DNA from: Parathalassolituus penaei
Lineage (GTDB): Bacteria > Pseudomonadota > Gammaproteobacteria > Pseudomonadales > Oceanobacteraceae
Assembly: GCF_026626885.1 (NCBI RefSeq)
Contig: NZ_JAPNOA010000029.1
Span: 248,001 to 312,000 of the forward strand
Reading direction: 5' to 3'
Length of the DNA: 64,000 nucleotides
The notes under the pieces are model-generated. The model did no database searches. It was not told the origin of the DNA and worked only from the letters and a program-made list of their open reading frames with translations. Numbering within the stretch: position 1 is the first letter of the stretch; the number at the start of each line of letters is the position of its first letter. The translations under genes and the position numbers were made by a program. Positions 17,882 through 26,184 of the stretch are shown here, piece by piece.

Positions 17882-18436
17882 TTACTGCATAACAAAGTTG
17901 GTAAACAGCACGGCTTCGATATCTTCCGGCCGGAGGTTGGCCTCACGTGACAACACCAGCCCCAGTTGTTTTTGCAAGGCATCCTGCAAAGCCATACGGC
18001 CGTCGTTGGTACGCAAACGATCAAAATCCTGGTCCCCAATGATCCGGATGATTTCATTACGAATCATGGGTTCATGCAGGGTTACGGCTTCCGATACGGT
18101 TTTCTTGCGGCTCATGATTTCGATACTGGTCTGCAGGAAACGCTGACGAGTGCCGACCTGAAAACTCACCACAAACTCCGGCTTGAGAATGATGTACTCG
18201 GCCGGAATCTGCGGCTCGGCTGCCAGCTCCGCCTTTTTCTTTTCTTCTTCGGCAGCCGCCGCGGCCGCAGGATCCACTTCGGTTGCCGGCTCTTCTTTCA
18301 TAAAGAAAAACCAGGCTGCCCCACCACCACCGCCTAGCACCAACAACGCCACCACAATAATAATGATCAGCTTGAGTTTGCTTTTCGGCTTGGCTTCTGC
18401 GCCTTCCTCGATTTTCAGGTCCTGATCGGCCGCCAT
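17882..18436 (-). CDS. fliL: FliL, flagellar basal body-associated protein
   Basis: FliL is an inner-membrane protein that surrounds or stabilises the stator. It has a short cytoplasmic N-terminus, a single membrane segment (about residues 22-46), an Ala/Glu/Lys-rich linker (about 53-75), and a periplasmic stomatin-like domain (YIILKPEFVVSFQVGTRQRF and the C-terminal LRPEDIEAVLFTNFVMQ). It is the first gene of fliLMNOP, 50 bases after a near-perfect sigma-54 element. Confidence 0.96.
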   Translation of the reverse strand: MAADQDLKIEEGAEAKPKSKLKLIIIIVVALLVLGGGGGAAWFFFMKEEPATEVDPAAAAAAEEEKKKAELAAEPQIPAEYIILKPEFVVSFQVGTRQRFLQTSIEIMSRKKTVSEAVTLHEPMIRNEIIRIIGDQDFDRLRTNDGRMALQDALQKQLGLVLSREANLRPEDIEAVLFTNFVMQ

Positions 18437-18487
18437 GTCACTCTCCTGACGTTTGGGACTTTTTCCCGGTTGTCGTAATTACAGTTC

Positions 18488-18503
18488 AGCAAGCAATGTG
18501 CCA
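18488..18503 (-). promoter_or_regulatory. Sigma-54 promoter for fliLMNOP
   Basis: The minus strand reads TGGCACATTGCTTGCT, a full match to the -24/-12 consensus TGGCAC(N5)TTGCW with GG and GC at the required 10-base distance. A start near 18475 would give a leader of about 40 nt before fliL. It lies in the 226-base gap between fliJ and fliL, which otherwise shows no gene. Confidence 0.88.
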
Positions 18504-18662
18504 GCGCCATTACGTCAAAATCCCGACATTTATGACTGAACTGTCAACACAAACCCTTCACTGGCTACCTCAACAGCCAATGGCCTATCGGCGCGATACC
18601 GCAAAATACGGAACAGAAGGGATTTACCAAGTGTAGACGCTCGGGCGCGATTGGCCCGGCGC

Positions 18663-19142
18663 TCAGGAGTTGCCTTGTTGCAGGCGCTGGAAAGCTGCGC
18701 GGTTGGCCCATTCATCGGCCTGCCGCTGTTCGGCTTTTTGTTGCTGCTCTTCCCACTCACGGTCGAGCTTGTCGATCAGGCGTTGCAACCCGTCGGTTTT
18801 GCCTCGCTTGGTCAGATAGACCTCACGCGCACGCTCAATGCGGGCCTTGAGCAGATTAATTTGCTGGGCCTGGCCTTGCACGGCCTGTTCGACCTGCGCC
18901 AGAAATCCGAGGGTATTGTGAATGGTGGCGGCCTGGATCAGGCCAGTCGAAGGGGCGGTAATCTGGCGTCGATAATCATCGGCATACTCCAGCAATTGCT
19001 GGCGCTGCTCTTCTTCTTCCAGCAACTTCTGCTGCAATTGCCCCCAGTCGGCCAGCGCCTGCTGCTGCTGTTGTTGTGCCTGGCGATAAACCGGTAACAG
19101 GCGTTTGCCTCGGGGATGGCGGGGTTGGGGTAATTCATTCAT
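18663..19142 (-). CDS. fliJ: FliJ, flagellar export chaperone/ATPase stalk
   Basis: FliJ is a small coiled-coil protein that inserts into the FliI hexamer and helps couple it to the export gate. The 159-residue sequence is almost wholly helical and extremely rich in Gln, Glu and Arg, with heptad-like spacing throughout. Sequence conservation in the family is poor, so the call rests on composition, size, and position 20 bases after fliI. Confidence 0.9.
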   Translation of the reverse strand: MNELPQPRHPRGKRLLPVYRQAQQQQQQALADWGQLQQKLLEEEEQRQQLLEYADDYRRQITAPSTGLIQAATIHNTLGFLAQVEQAVQGQAQQINLLKARIERAREVYLTKRGKTDGLQRLIDKLDREWEEQQQKAEQRQADEWANRAAFQRLQQGNS

Positions 19143-19162
19143 CGCTGTCTCCCCGTATCAGA

Positions 19163-20494
19163 TTATTGGCGCGCGGGTGTTTTCGGCAGCAACTCGTACA
19201 GCTGTTGCTGGCTTTCTTCCAGAGTCGAACCTTCGTCAAGACGTTGACGCAGCATAGCCTTGATTCTGGGAAGAGCCTCAATCGCAAAATCGAGCATAGG
19301 ATCAGCGCCTTTCTGATAAGCCCCCACCGCAATCAGATCCTGATTCTGGCGATAGTGCGCCACCAGCTGTTTTAACAATTGCGCCCGCTGCAGCCAGTCG
19401 GTATCCACAATGTGTGGCATTACCCGGCTGACCGACGCTTCGACGTCAATGGCCGGATAATGACCTTCTTCAGCCAGACGTCGCGACAACACAATGTGGC
19501 CATCCAGAATCGCCCGACTGGCATCGGCAATCGGGTCCTGCATATCGTCGCCTTCACTCAGCACGGTGTAAAACGCGGTAATCGAACCACCTCCGGCCGG
19601 GCCATTACCGGTACGTTCAACCAGCTTGGGCAGCTTGTTAAACACCGACGGCGGATAACCCTTGGTCGCCGGAGGCTCCCCCACCGCCAGTGCAATTTCG
19701 CGCTGGGCCTGGGCGTAACGGGTAAGGGAATCCATCAGCATCAGCACCTGCAATCCCTGATCACGGAAATACTCGGCAACCGCCGTGCAGTACTGGGCCG
19801 CGCGTAAGCGCATCAGCGGGGAATCATCGGCGGGCGAGGCCACCACCACCGAACGGCGCAGACCTTCCTCGCCGAGAATGTCGTCGATGAACTCCTTCAC
19901 CTCACGACCCCGTTCACCAATCAGCCCTACCACCACGATGTCGGCGTTGGTAAAACGGGTCATCATGCCCAGCAGCATACTTTTGCCGACCCCGGAGCCG
20001 GCAAACAGACCGATACGTTGACCACGCCCCACGGTCAGCATGCAGTTGATGGCACGAATCCCGACGTCGATGGGAGTACGGATCGGATCACGCTGTAATG
20101 GGTTAATCACACTCCCCTGCAGATTGCCGTGCTGAGCGGCCACCAGCGGACCTTTGCCATCTAACGGTCGTCCTGCTCCGTCCAGCACCCGCCCCAGTAA
20201 TGGATAACCGACCGGAACGTCGGCACTGCCTTGTAATGGCCAGACTCTGGCACCGGGCTGTACTCCATCGACCTGTTCGATTGGCATCAGGAAAATACGC
20301 TGCTGGTCGAACCCCACCACCTCCGCTTCGATATCGGTGCCGGGCTTGCGCTCAACCAGACAACGATCACCAACCCGGACGTTGAGGCCCACTGCTTCGA
20401 GGGTCAGCCCCACCATACGCACCAGCCGACCACTGACGCGAATCGGCGGCGGTGTGGTTGACGGTGTGATATGACGCCAGCAATCAGACAGCAT
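19163..20494 (-). CDS. fliI: FliI, flagellar export ATPase
   Basis: FliI is the cytoplasmic ATPase of the flagellar type III export apparatus. The Walker A loop GSGVGKS is at 166-172, [14 protein letters not shown] follows at about 190-203, and the Walker B region [12 protein letters not shown] has Asp255. The FliI-type C-terminal domain follows. The 443-residue length is normal. The start overlaps the fliH end by 11 bases. Confidence 0.98.
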   Translation of the reverse strand: MLSDCWRHITPSTTPPPIRVSGRLVRMVGLTLEAVGLNVRVGDRCLVERKPGTDIEAEVVGFDQQRIFLMPIEQVDGVQPGARVWPLQGSADVPVGYPLLGRVLDGAGRPLDGKGPLVAAQHGNLQGSVINPLQRDPIRTPIDVGIRAINCMLTVGRGQRIGLFAGSGVGKSMLLGMMTRFTNADIVVVGLIGERGREVKEFIDDILGEEGLRRSVVVASPADDSPLMRLRAAQYCTAVAEYFRDQGLQVLMLMDSLTRYAQAQREIALAVGEPPATKGYPPSVFNKLPKLVERTGNGPAGGGSITAFYTVLSEGDDMQDPIADASRAILDGHIVLSRRLAEEGHYPAIDVEASVSRVMPHIVDTDWLQRAQLLKQLVAHYRQNQDLIAVGAYQKGADPMLDFAIEALPRIKAMLRQRLDEGSTLEESQQQLYELLPKTPARQ

Positions 20495-21794
20495 CAGGAT
20501 TCTCCTCGCTGTTCTCTTCGCTGGATGGCTTGGATTTCAGATCGCTTTCCTGATTGTTTTTCAAGGCGGCAGAGACCGCAGATGCAGAGCCTGCTTGTGC
20601 GGCCTCTGGCAGGTCGTCCAGATCGCCAAAACCTTCGAGGTCCTGAGCCTCTGCGGCTGTTATTGGTTCAGGCTGGGGTTCAGGTTCAAACGCCAGTTCA
20701 TCCGCTACCAGGTCTTCGGGCACAGATTGCGATTCAAGCGCCAACTCTGGTTCGTTGTGATCCGATGCGTCGGACTCAGCCATCAGTTGAGCGGCCAGAC
20801 GTTCAGCCTCTTCCGCTTGCAAACGGGCTTCTGCCGCCAGACGTTCGGCTTCTTCGGCTTTACGCTCCAACTCCTGATGCTGCCATTCCAGCTCGTGGCT
20901 CAACTCCTGTTCCAGAGATACCGCGGCCTGCTCCATATTCGGAGCGGCCTGCTCCAGTAATGGCAGGGTTTCCTGCATCACATGCTGCAGCTGGTCATAC
21001 AGGCTGAATTCGGCGCGGCTGTGTGGGCTTTGAATTCGGCATTCACCACTGCTCAACTGGCTGTCGGCGCGATAATGCAGTTCCAGTCCGGTTTCCAGCA
21101 GATGATGATCGAGGCACGCGGCATCCGCCGGGCTTACCCAGATCTGTACCTGATTCTGTTCAGACTCCGGCAACCGGGCGATAGTGGCGTTAACGTAGTC
21201 AAGAATCCGGCGGGCACCGTCCTGTAATTCGTATCCCAGTACCTGCTCACAACTGCGCTGGATCAGAGTCGCCAGCACTTCCGGTAATTCGAGATCACGC
21301 TCCAGCAGAGATTTGCGCACAATCGCCTGCAAGGCTTGTAACGCGCGCACTTCATCGTCGATTTCCTGACGGGCTTTAGCCAGCCCCTCGTCGCGCCCCT
21401 GTTTCAGCCCTTCGCCCTTGCCTTCGTTTAATCCCTTGTCATGGCCCGCTTTACGACCTTCCGCAAAGCCGGTGTCATAACCCGCCTTATGGCCTTCCTG
21501 CCGCCCTTCCACCAGCCCCTGTTCGAGGCCGGCATTCCAGGCTTCGCGGCGGATATTTTCCAGCTCTTCGGCGGTGGGCAGAATAATCTCGACTTCATCG
21601 GTTTCCGGTACGGGTGGCTCCGGTGCCTTGCCGCGCCGCGACGCCATACGATCACGGGCTTCACGGCGTGCCATCACCAGCGCCAGGTTGTCGCGTTCCA
21701 GCGCGTAGCCCGGCTCTTCGGTCCAGAACGGCAACGCCCAGGGTTTGGCATCATCGCCGTCATTCATCACGGCATCACGTGGATCACGCCCCAT
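20484..21794 (-). CDS. fliH: FliH, flagellar export ATPase regulator with a long acidic C-terminal extension
   Basis: FliH binds FliI and docks it to FliN. The diagnostic run of GxxxG repeats ([20 protein letters not shown] onward) spans about residues 90-140, and the FliI-binding domain reaches about residue 285. The protein then continues for about 150 residues: an Ala/Glu-rich predicted coiled coil (about 290-340) and a very acidic, Pro/Ser-rich tail. At 436 residues it is far longer than the usual 230-280. The start has a GGAAAGGAGA site 8 bases upstream. The long stretch has no frameshift sign and overlaps fliI. Confidence 0.93.
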   Translation of the reverse strand: MGRDPRDAVMNDGDDAKPWALPFWTEEPGYALERDNLALVMARREARDRMASRRGKAPEPPVPETDEVEIILPTAEELENIRREAWNAGLEQGLVEGRQEGHKAGYDTGFAEGRKAGHDKGLNEGKGEGLKQGRDEGLAKARQEIDDEVRALQALQAIVRKSLLERDLELPEVLATLIQRSCEQVLGYELQDGARRILDYVNATIARLPESEQNQVQIWVSPADAACLDHHLLETGLELHYRADSQLSSGECRIQSPHSRAEFSLYDQLQHVMQETLPLLEQAAPNMEQAAVSLEQELSHELEWQHQELERKAEEAERLAAEARLQAEEAERLAAQLMAESDASDHNEPELALESQSVPEDLVADELAFEPEPQPEPITAAEAQDLEGFGDLDDLPEAAQAGSASAVSAALKNNQESDLKSKPSSEENSEENPDAV

Positions 21795-21818
21795 GCACCA
21801 GTCTCCTTTCCACCAACG

Positions 21819-22829
21819 TTACAGCATGGCCTCGCCACCACCACCCAATACGATTTCACCAGCATCGGCAAGACGGCGGGCAATGGTGAGGATTTCTTTC
21901 TGCGCCCCTTCCACCTCGCTGACCTTGACTGGCCCCTTGTTCTCGAGGTCGTCGCGCAGCAGCTCGGCCGCCCGTTTGGACATGTTCTTGAAGATTTTTT
22001 CCTGTACCAGTGGATCAGCACCCTTGAGTGCCAGCACCAGCAGGTCGCTGGACACTTCACGCATAAGCGCCTGAATACCGCGGTCGTCAACATCAGCAAG
22101 GTTATCGAATACGAACATAAGATCCTGAATCTGGGTACCGAGGTCTTCGTCAATTTCGGTAATGCGTTCGAGCAGTTCCGCTGCCATGGTACTGTCCACC
22201 AGGTTGACAATATTGGCCGCCACTTTGACGCCACCCATTGAGGTCGTCTGAGATCCACCCTTGCCGGAAAACTGACGCTCAAGAATGTCGTTGAGTTCTT
22301 TCAAGGCCGCCGGCTGCACCGCCTCCAATGAAGCTACACGCATGATGATATCGAGGCGCACCTTGTCATCAAAGTTCGAGAGGATTTCGGCCGACTGGTC
22401 AGGGTCAAGATAGGAGACCACAATAGCTTGAATCTGCGGATGTTCGTGACGAATCAGGTCAGCCACCTGCCGTGGCTCCATCCACTTAAGGGAATCAAGG
22501 CCAGACGTGTTACCGCCCAACAGAATACGGTCGATCAGAGCACCGGCTTTGTCAGCACCCAGCGCCTGGGTCAGCATGTTCCGAATGTACTCGTCAGAAC
22601 CCAATCCCATACCGGTTTGGCCACTGACAGCTTCGAGGAATTCCGAGACAACGCCTTCAACTTGAGACTGGTTAATATTCGACAGGGTTGCCATGGCGGT
22701 ACCGACCTTCTGTACCTCTTTGGGCCCCATGTGTTTGAGAATCTCGGCAGCGTCTTTTTCACCGAGGCTCATGAGCAGGATAGCGGCCCGCTCCACCCGA
22801 CTGAGTTTGGAAGCATCGTTATCAGGCAT
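21819..22829 (-). CDS. fliG: FliG, flagellar motor switch protein
   Basis: FliG is the rotor protein that contacts the stator and links the MS ring to the C ring. RAAILLMSLGEKDAAEILKHM is the N-terminal FliF-binding region, MEPRQVADLIRHEHPQ is the central EHPQR-like motif that contacts FliM, and the C-terminal domain carries the charged torque helix. It overlaps fliF by 8 bases. The length is 336 residues. Confidence 0.98.
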   Translation of the reverse strand: MPDNDASKLSRVERAAILLMSLGEKDAAEILKHMGPKEVQKVGTAMATLSNINQSQVEGVVSEFLEAVSGQTGMGLGSDEYIRNMLTQALGADKAGALIDRILLGGNTSGLDSLKWMEPRQVADLIRHEHPQIQAIVVSYLDPDQSAEILSNFDDKVRLDIIMRVASLEAVQPAALKELNDILERQFSGKGGSQTTSMGGVKVAANIVNLVDSTMAAELLERITEIDEDLGTQIQDLMFVFDNLADVDDRGIQALMREVSSDLLVLALKGADPLVQEKIFKNMSKRAAELLRDDLENKGPVKVSEVEGAQKEILTIARRLADAGEIVLGGGGEAML

Positions 22830-24522
22830 TTTCTTCGTTCACCCATCGAATCATGACTTGCGCCACTCGAGCCGGATCTTCGGCGATCAGACTCTTAAGG
22901 GCATCCAGCTGACGCTCATAGGTTTCGGAAGCGCCCGGCAACAGGAACTCATCCATACCGGCAATAGAGACCTTGTCATCGTCGAGTCCAGCCTCAGCGT
23001 CTTCCAGTTCACCCAGCAGCACAGCATCCTGTTCCTCGCCTTTCTGGGCGAGACTCTTAACTGTAGGCCGGATCACACCGAAGATCAGAATCAGGATAAA
23101 AAGTCCGGCGAGAATCTGTTTCATGATTTCCCAGAACCATGGTTGGGTCCAGAAATCCGGGTCACCCAGACCTTCATCCACCTTGCCCATAAAGGGTGAG
23201 TTGATCACGTTGACGCTGTCACCACGGGCGGCATTAAAACCAACCGCATCTTTTACCAGGGTTTCCAGCCGCAGCAGGTCGTTGTCGGTCCAGGGCTGAT
23301 ATTCCACCACGCCGTCGGCATTGGTCACCGCCCGGTCATTTACCACCACGGCGACGGTCAGGCGCTGCAGACGTCCAGTCTGGTGCTGTTTGATGTTGAT
23401 GGTGCGGTCCACTTCATAATTGCGGGTCGCTTCGGAACGACGTACCCCGTTGCCAGCCCCACCGGCGGCGGCATTACGGGCATCTTCCGGAGCACCGGCA
23501 TCGGCCGGAGGCTGGTTCGACAGCGCGCCAGGAATACCACCAGCCTTGTCCCCCCCATTGGCTTCATCTATCAGTTGTTCGCTGCGCAGCGCTACCAGGT
23601 CAGGATTAAACAGCTCCTGCGCCTGCTCCATACGAGTGAAATCGATATCGGCAGATACTTCAGCTTTGTAGTTTTCAGTGCCCAGCACCGGTTTGAGAAT
23701 GTTGTTCACCGCTTGAATAACGTTTTCTTCGACCTTTTGGGTGTACTCCAGCTGTTTGGCCGCCAGAATTTCGTCACTCTTGTCTTCGGTTTTGGAGAGC
23801 AGATTGCCGTACTGATCCACCACAGACACATCGGCGCGGTCCATTTCGGACACACTGGACGCCACCAGATTTACAATCGCCTCAACCTGGTCACGCGACA
23901 GGTCACGACCCGGATACAGCTCCAGAAATACCGACGCACGAGGACGGCGCTGGTCACGCACAAACACCGACTGTTTTGGCAGCGCCAGATGAACACGGGC
24001 ATTACGCACGGATTTGACGCTGGAAATGGTACGCGCCAGCTCCCCTTCCAGACCCCGACGATAGCGGGCATCTTCAATAAACTGGCTGGTACCCAGGGTG
24101 CTGTCCTTGTCGAGCACTTCGAGGCCAACGGTCTTGTCGTCAATCAGGCTGGCAGAGGCCAGTTTCAGACGGGCATCATGCAGGTCAGCTGCTGGCACCA
24201 TCAGAATCTGGGTAGCAGGATCGATTTCAAACAGGATATTTTCACGCTGCAACACCTCGATGATTTCCTGGGCGTTGTGATCCTGAAGACGGGTAATCAG
24301 GGGTTTCATGGTCGGTTCATGCGACCACAACATCATGGCAATGGCGAGAGCAACCACCAGAGCAACACCGGCAATGGTCGCAACCTGGCGACCCATCGGC
24401 AGCTTGTTAAAGCCTAATAATACCGGATGACCGGATGACGCAGCCGCTTGCTCGATCCGGGTGCGATCAACACCGGAATCAGCAACATCAGCGGTCTGGG
24501 CGGGTACATCTGCCATGGTCAA
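22822..24522 (-). CDS. fliF: FliF, MS-ring protein
   Basis: FliF forms the MS ring of the basal body in the inner membrane. It has membrane segments at about residues 48-68 and 455-475 that bracket a large periplasmic part with ring-building motifs (AELARTISSVKSVRNARVHL and the conserved YEVDRTINIKQHQTG). The C-terminal cytoplasmic peptide binds FliG. The 566-residue length is normal. It follows fliE by 126 bases, and no promoter was recognised in that gap. Confidence 0.98.
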   Translation of the reverse strand: MTMADVPAQTADVADSGVDRTRIEQAAASSGHPVLLGFNKLPMGRQVATIAGVALVVALAIAMMLWSHEPTMKPLITRLQDHNAQEIIEVLQRENILFEIDPATQILMVPAADLHDARLKLASASLIDDKTVGLEVLDKDSTLGTSQFIEDARYRRGLEGELARTISSVKSVRNARVHLALPKQSVFVRDQRRPRASVFLELYPGRDLSRDQVEAIVNLVASSVSEMDRADVSVVDQYGNLLSKTEDKSDEILAAKQLEYTQKVEENVIQAVNNILKPVLGTENYKAEVSADIDFTRMEQAQELFNPDLVALRSEQLIDEANGGDKAGGIPGALSNQPPADAGAPEDARNAAAGGAGNGVRRSEATRNYEVDRTINIKQHQTGRLQRLTVAVVVNDRAVTNADGVVEYQPWTDNDLLRLETLVKDAVGFNAARGDSVNVINSPFMGKVDEGLGDPDFWTQPWFWEIMKQILAGLFILILIFGVIRPTVKSLAQKGEEQDAVLLGELEDAEAGLDDDKVSIAGMDEFLLPGASETYERQLDALKSLIAEDPARVAQVMIRWVNEENA

Positions 24523-24648
24523 ATCTCACTGTCAGATTAAAGACGCCGGTACAAACAAGAATCACCGGGCCTGGGCGCAGGAGGTTCTCAGGTGGTTCGC
24601 ACAACACTCAGCAGACTGAGCAATGAACCGTCGGAATTCCGGCACCGG

Positions 24649-25131
24649 TTATAGCGGCATATTCATGATGTCTTTGTAAGCCTCAACCAGCTTGTTACGC
24701 ACCTGGGTCATAGCCTGGAAAGACACCGATGATTTCTGCATCGCAATCATTACTTGTGGCAGATCAACACTGGTGTCGCCCTGCTCAAAGCGCTGGGCCA
24801 GATCACTGGCGGTCTGCTGGTTCTGATTCACCGAACCAATGGCATTACGGAACATGGTCTGGAAATCAGCACCGGTGCTGGTCGCGCCAAACGGATTGTC
24901 GTCACGACTGGAAGCAGCAGGACGATCAACCCCAGCCACATTGCTGACGCCTGTGGTTTCACGGATACGGCTGTCCAGTTCGGCACGGAAAGCCGATGGC
25001 TGAGCCACACTGGCTGGTGCTACAGGAGCCTGTTTGGCCATGGTTACCGCGGCCTCTTGCTGGCTCCGCAGCTGTGTTTTGATTTGACGCATTTGCATAA
25101 GCACTGAGTTCACATCAACACGATCCACCAT
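24649..25131 (-). CDS. fliE: FliE, hook-basal body complex protein (long form)
   Basis: FliE links the MS ring to the rod and is an early export substrate. The C-terminal part TDLPQ-like [20 protein letters not shown] and [17 protein letters not shown] is diagnostic. The N-terminal [15 protein letters not shown] is also present, but about 50 extra residues rich in Ala, Pro and Ser separate the two, so the protein is 160 residues instead of about 105. It is the first gene of the fliEFGHIJ unit, downstream of a sigma-54 element. Confidence 0.95.
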   Translation of the reverse strand: MVDRVDVNSVLMQMRQIKTQLRSQQEAAVTMAKQAPVAPASVAQPSAFRAELDSRIRETTGVSNVAGVDRPAASSRDDNPFGATSTGADFQTMFRNAIGSVNQNQQTASDLAQRFEQGDTSVDLPQVMIAMQKSSVSFQAMTQVRNKLVEAYKDIMNMPL

Positions 25132-25252
25132 ATCCCACTCCCTATCTTTCGCGGTTATTACCGGGCTGTTCAGTTACTGTGACGAGCAAACGTCGATTTA
25201 TTGTCGTTTTTCTCGGGATAGACGCGTCTTTTGCGTCAATACCAGTACCTAC

Positions 25253-25268
25253 AGCAACTTGCTTGCCA
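25253..25268 (-). promoter_or_regulatory. Sigma-54 promoter for fliEFGHIJ
   Basis: The minus strand reads TGGCAAGCAAGTTGCT, which differs at one position from TGGCACG(N4)TTGCW and keeps GG-N10-GC. A start near 25240 gives a leader of about 110 nt before fliE. It sits back to back with the sigma-28 element for the chemotaxis genes. Confidence 0.85.
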
Positions 25269-25298
25269 GTTTTTTACCAATCGTCTTCTGTTTGCCAC

Positions 25299-25325
25299 TC
25301 AACGTTTTTTTGTCTTTGCCGATAG
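25299..25325 (+). promoter_or_regulatory. Sigma-28 (FliA) promoter for the chemotaxis operon
   Basis: TCAA (25299-25302), 15 bases, then GCCGATAG (25318-25325) matches the flagellar sigma-28 pattern TAAA/TCAA-N15-GCCGATAA with only the last base different. A start near 25334 leaves about 100 nt before the STAS gene. This puts STAS-cheY-cheA and probably the rest of the cluster in the late flagellar class. Confidence 0.82.
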
Positions 25326-25433
25326 CCCAGACAGATCAGCCATTTTTGTGCCAGAAGGCATTCGGATTTTTTTCGGCATCTTGTCAATCGGCGTCTACGC
25401 TTAGGTAAACAGGTTACCCAGACAGGAAGAGGT

Positions 25434-25724
25434 ATGAGTCAGACAGTCACGATCCAGTGCGGCGAACGCCTGAGTATTGAACGGGTTGAGAGTCTGTACA
25501 GCGAAATGGAAACAGCTATTCGGGACGCGGCCGATATCGAACTGGCCGCCGGTCAGGTGCAATTTTGCGATACCGCCGGCCTGCAACTGATTCTCGGGCT
25601 GTTTATCCGACTGCAGATCAATAGCCAACAATTGCGCTGGGCTGAGCCGAGTGAAGTTATTTACGAAACCAGTGCCCTTCTTGGACTGCAGGATCGTTTG
25701 GGACTACCGAAACGAGCTGTCTGA
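25434..25724 (+). CDS. STAS domain protein leading the chemotaxis operon
   Basis: The 96-residue protein is a single STAS (sulphate transporter and anti-sigma antagonist) domain. FCDTAGLQLILGLFIRLQ at about residues 43-60 matches the loop-helix that in antagonists carries a phosphorylatable Ser. Here that position is Thr/Ala (DTAG), so control by Ser phosphorylation is uncertain. An AGGAAGAGG site precedes the ATG. Similar small STAS genes precede cheY in several marine chemotaxis clusters. The partner is unknown. Confidence 0.85.
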   Translation: MSQTVTIQCGERLSIERVESLYSEMETAIRDAADIELAAGQVQFCDTAGLQLILGLFIRLQINSQQLRWAEPSEVIYETSALLGLQDRLGLPKRAV

Positions 25725-25817
25725 GCCCCAACCACTTTATTTTTAATCCTGCACCTTTATCGCGGTGCACCTCTGGTGTTACTTCACCGAGGTTTGGCAA
25801 CTAACGGGAGTTACAAC

Positions 25818-26180
25818 ATGCCAAGTATCTTAGCGGTCGACGATTCTGCGTCCATGCGCCAGATGGTGTCGTTTACCCTCAAGGGTGCCGGCTATCAGGT
25901 CAAGGAAGCCAGTGATGGCGTAGAAGCCCTGGCCGAAGCCAAACGTGCCAGGTACGACCTGGTGCTGTCAGACGTCAACATGCCCAACATGAACGGTATC
26001 GAACTCTGCAAGAACCTGCGTCAGCTGGGTGATTACAAGTTTGTGCCGGTACTCATGCTCACCACGGAGTCCGCCGGTGATATGAAGATGCAGGGCAAAC
26101 AGGCAGGGGCAACCGGCTGGATCGTCAAGCCGTTCAACCCTGAGCAACTGCTGAGCACCATCAAGCGCGTATTGGGGTGA
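25818..26180 (+). CDS. cheY: CheY-type response regulator
   Basis: This is a stand-alone receiver domain of 120 residues. The acidic pair is at Asp8-Asp9, the phosphoacceptor is Asp52 (LSDVNMP), Thr82/83 follows at the switch position, and Lys104 is in the KPF motif. The ATG at 25818 is chosen because a GGGAG site precedes it; upstream in-frame codons add no conserved sequence. cheA starts 4 bases after the stop, so this is the likely output of that kinase. Confidence 0.95.
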   Translation: MPSILAVDDSASMRQMVSFTLKGAGYQVKEASDGVEALAEAKRARYDLVLSDVNMPNMNGIELCKNLRQLGDYKFVPVLMLTTESAGDMKMQGKQAGATGWIVKPFNPEQLLSTIKRVLG

Positions 26181-26184
26181 TTCC

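Noticed and set aside
18565-18600. GCCGATAG on the minus strand between fliJ and fliL as a sigma-28 site
   Set aside because: No TAAA or TCAA stands 15 bases upstream; the nearby sigma-54 element is far better.
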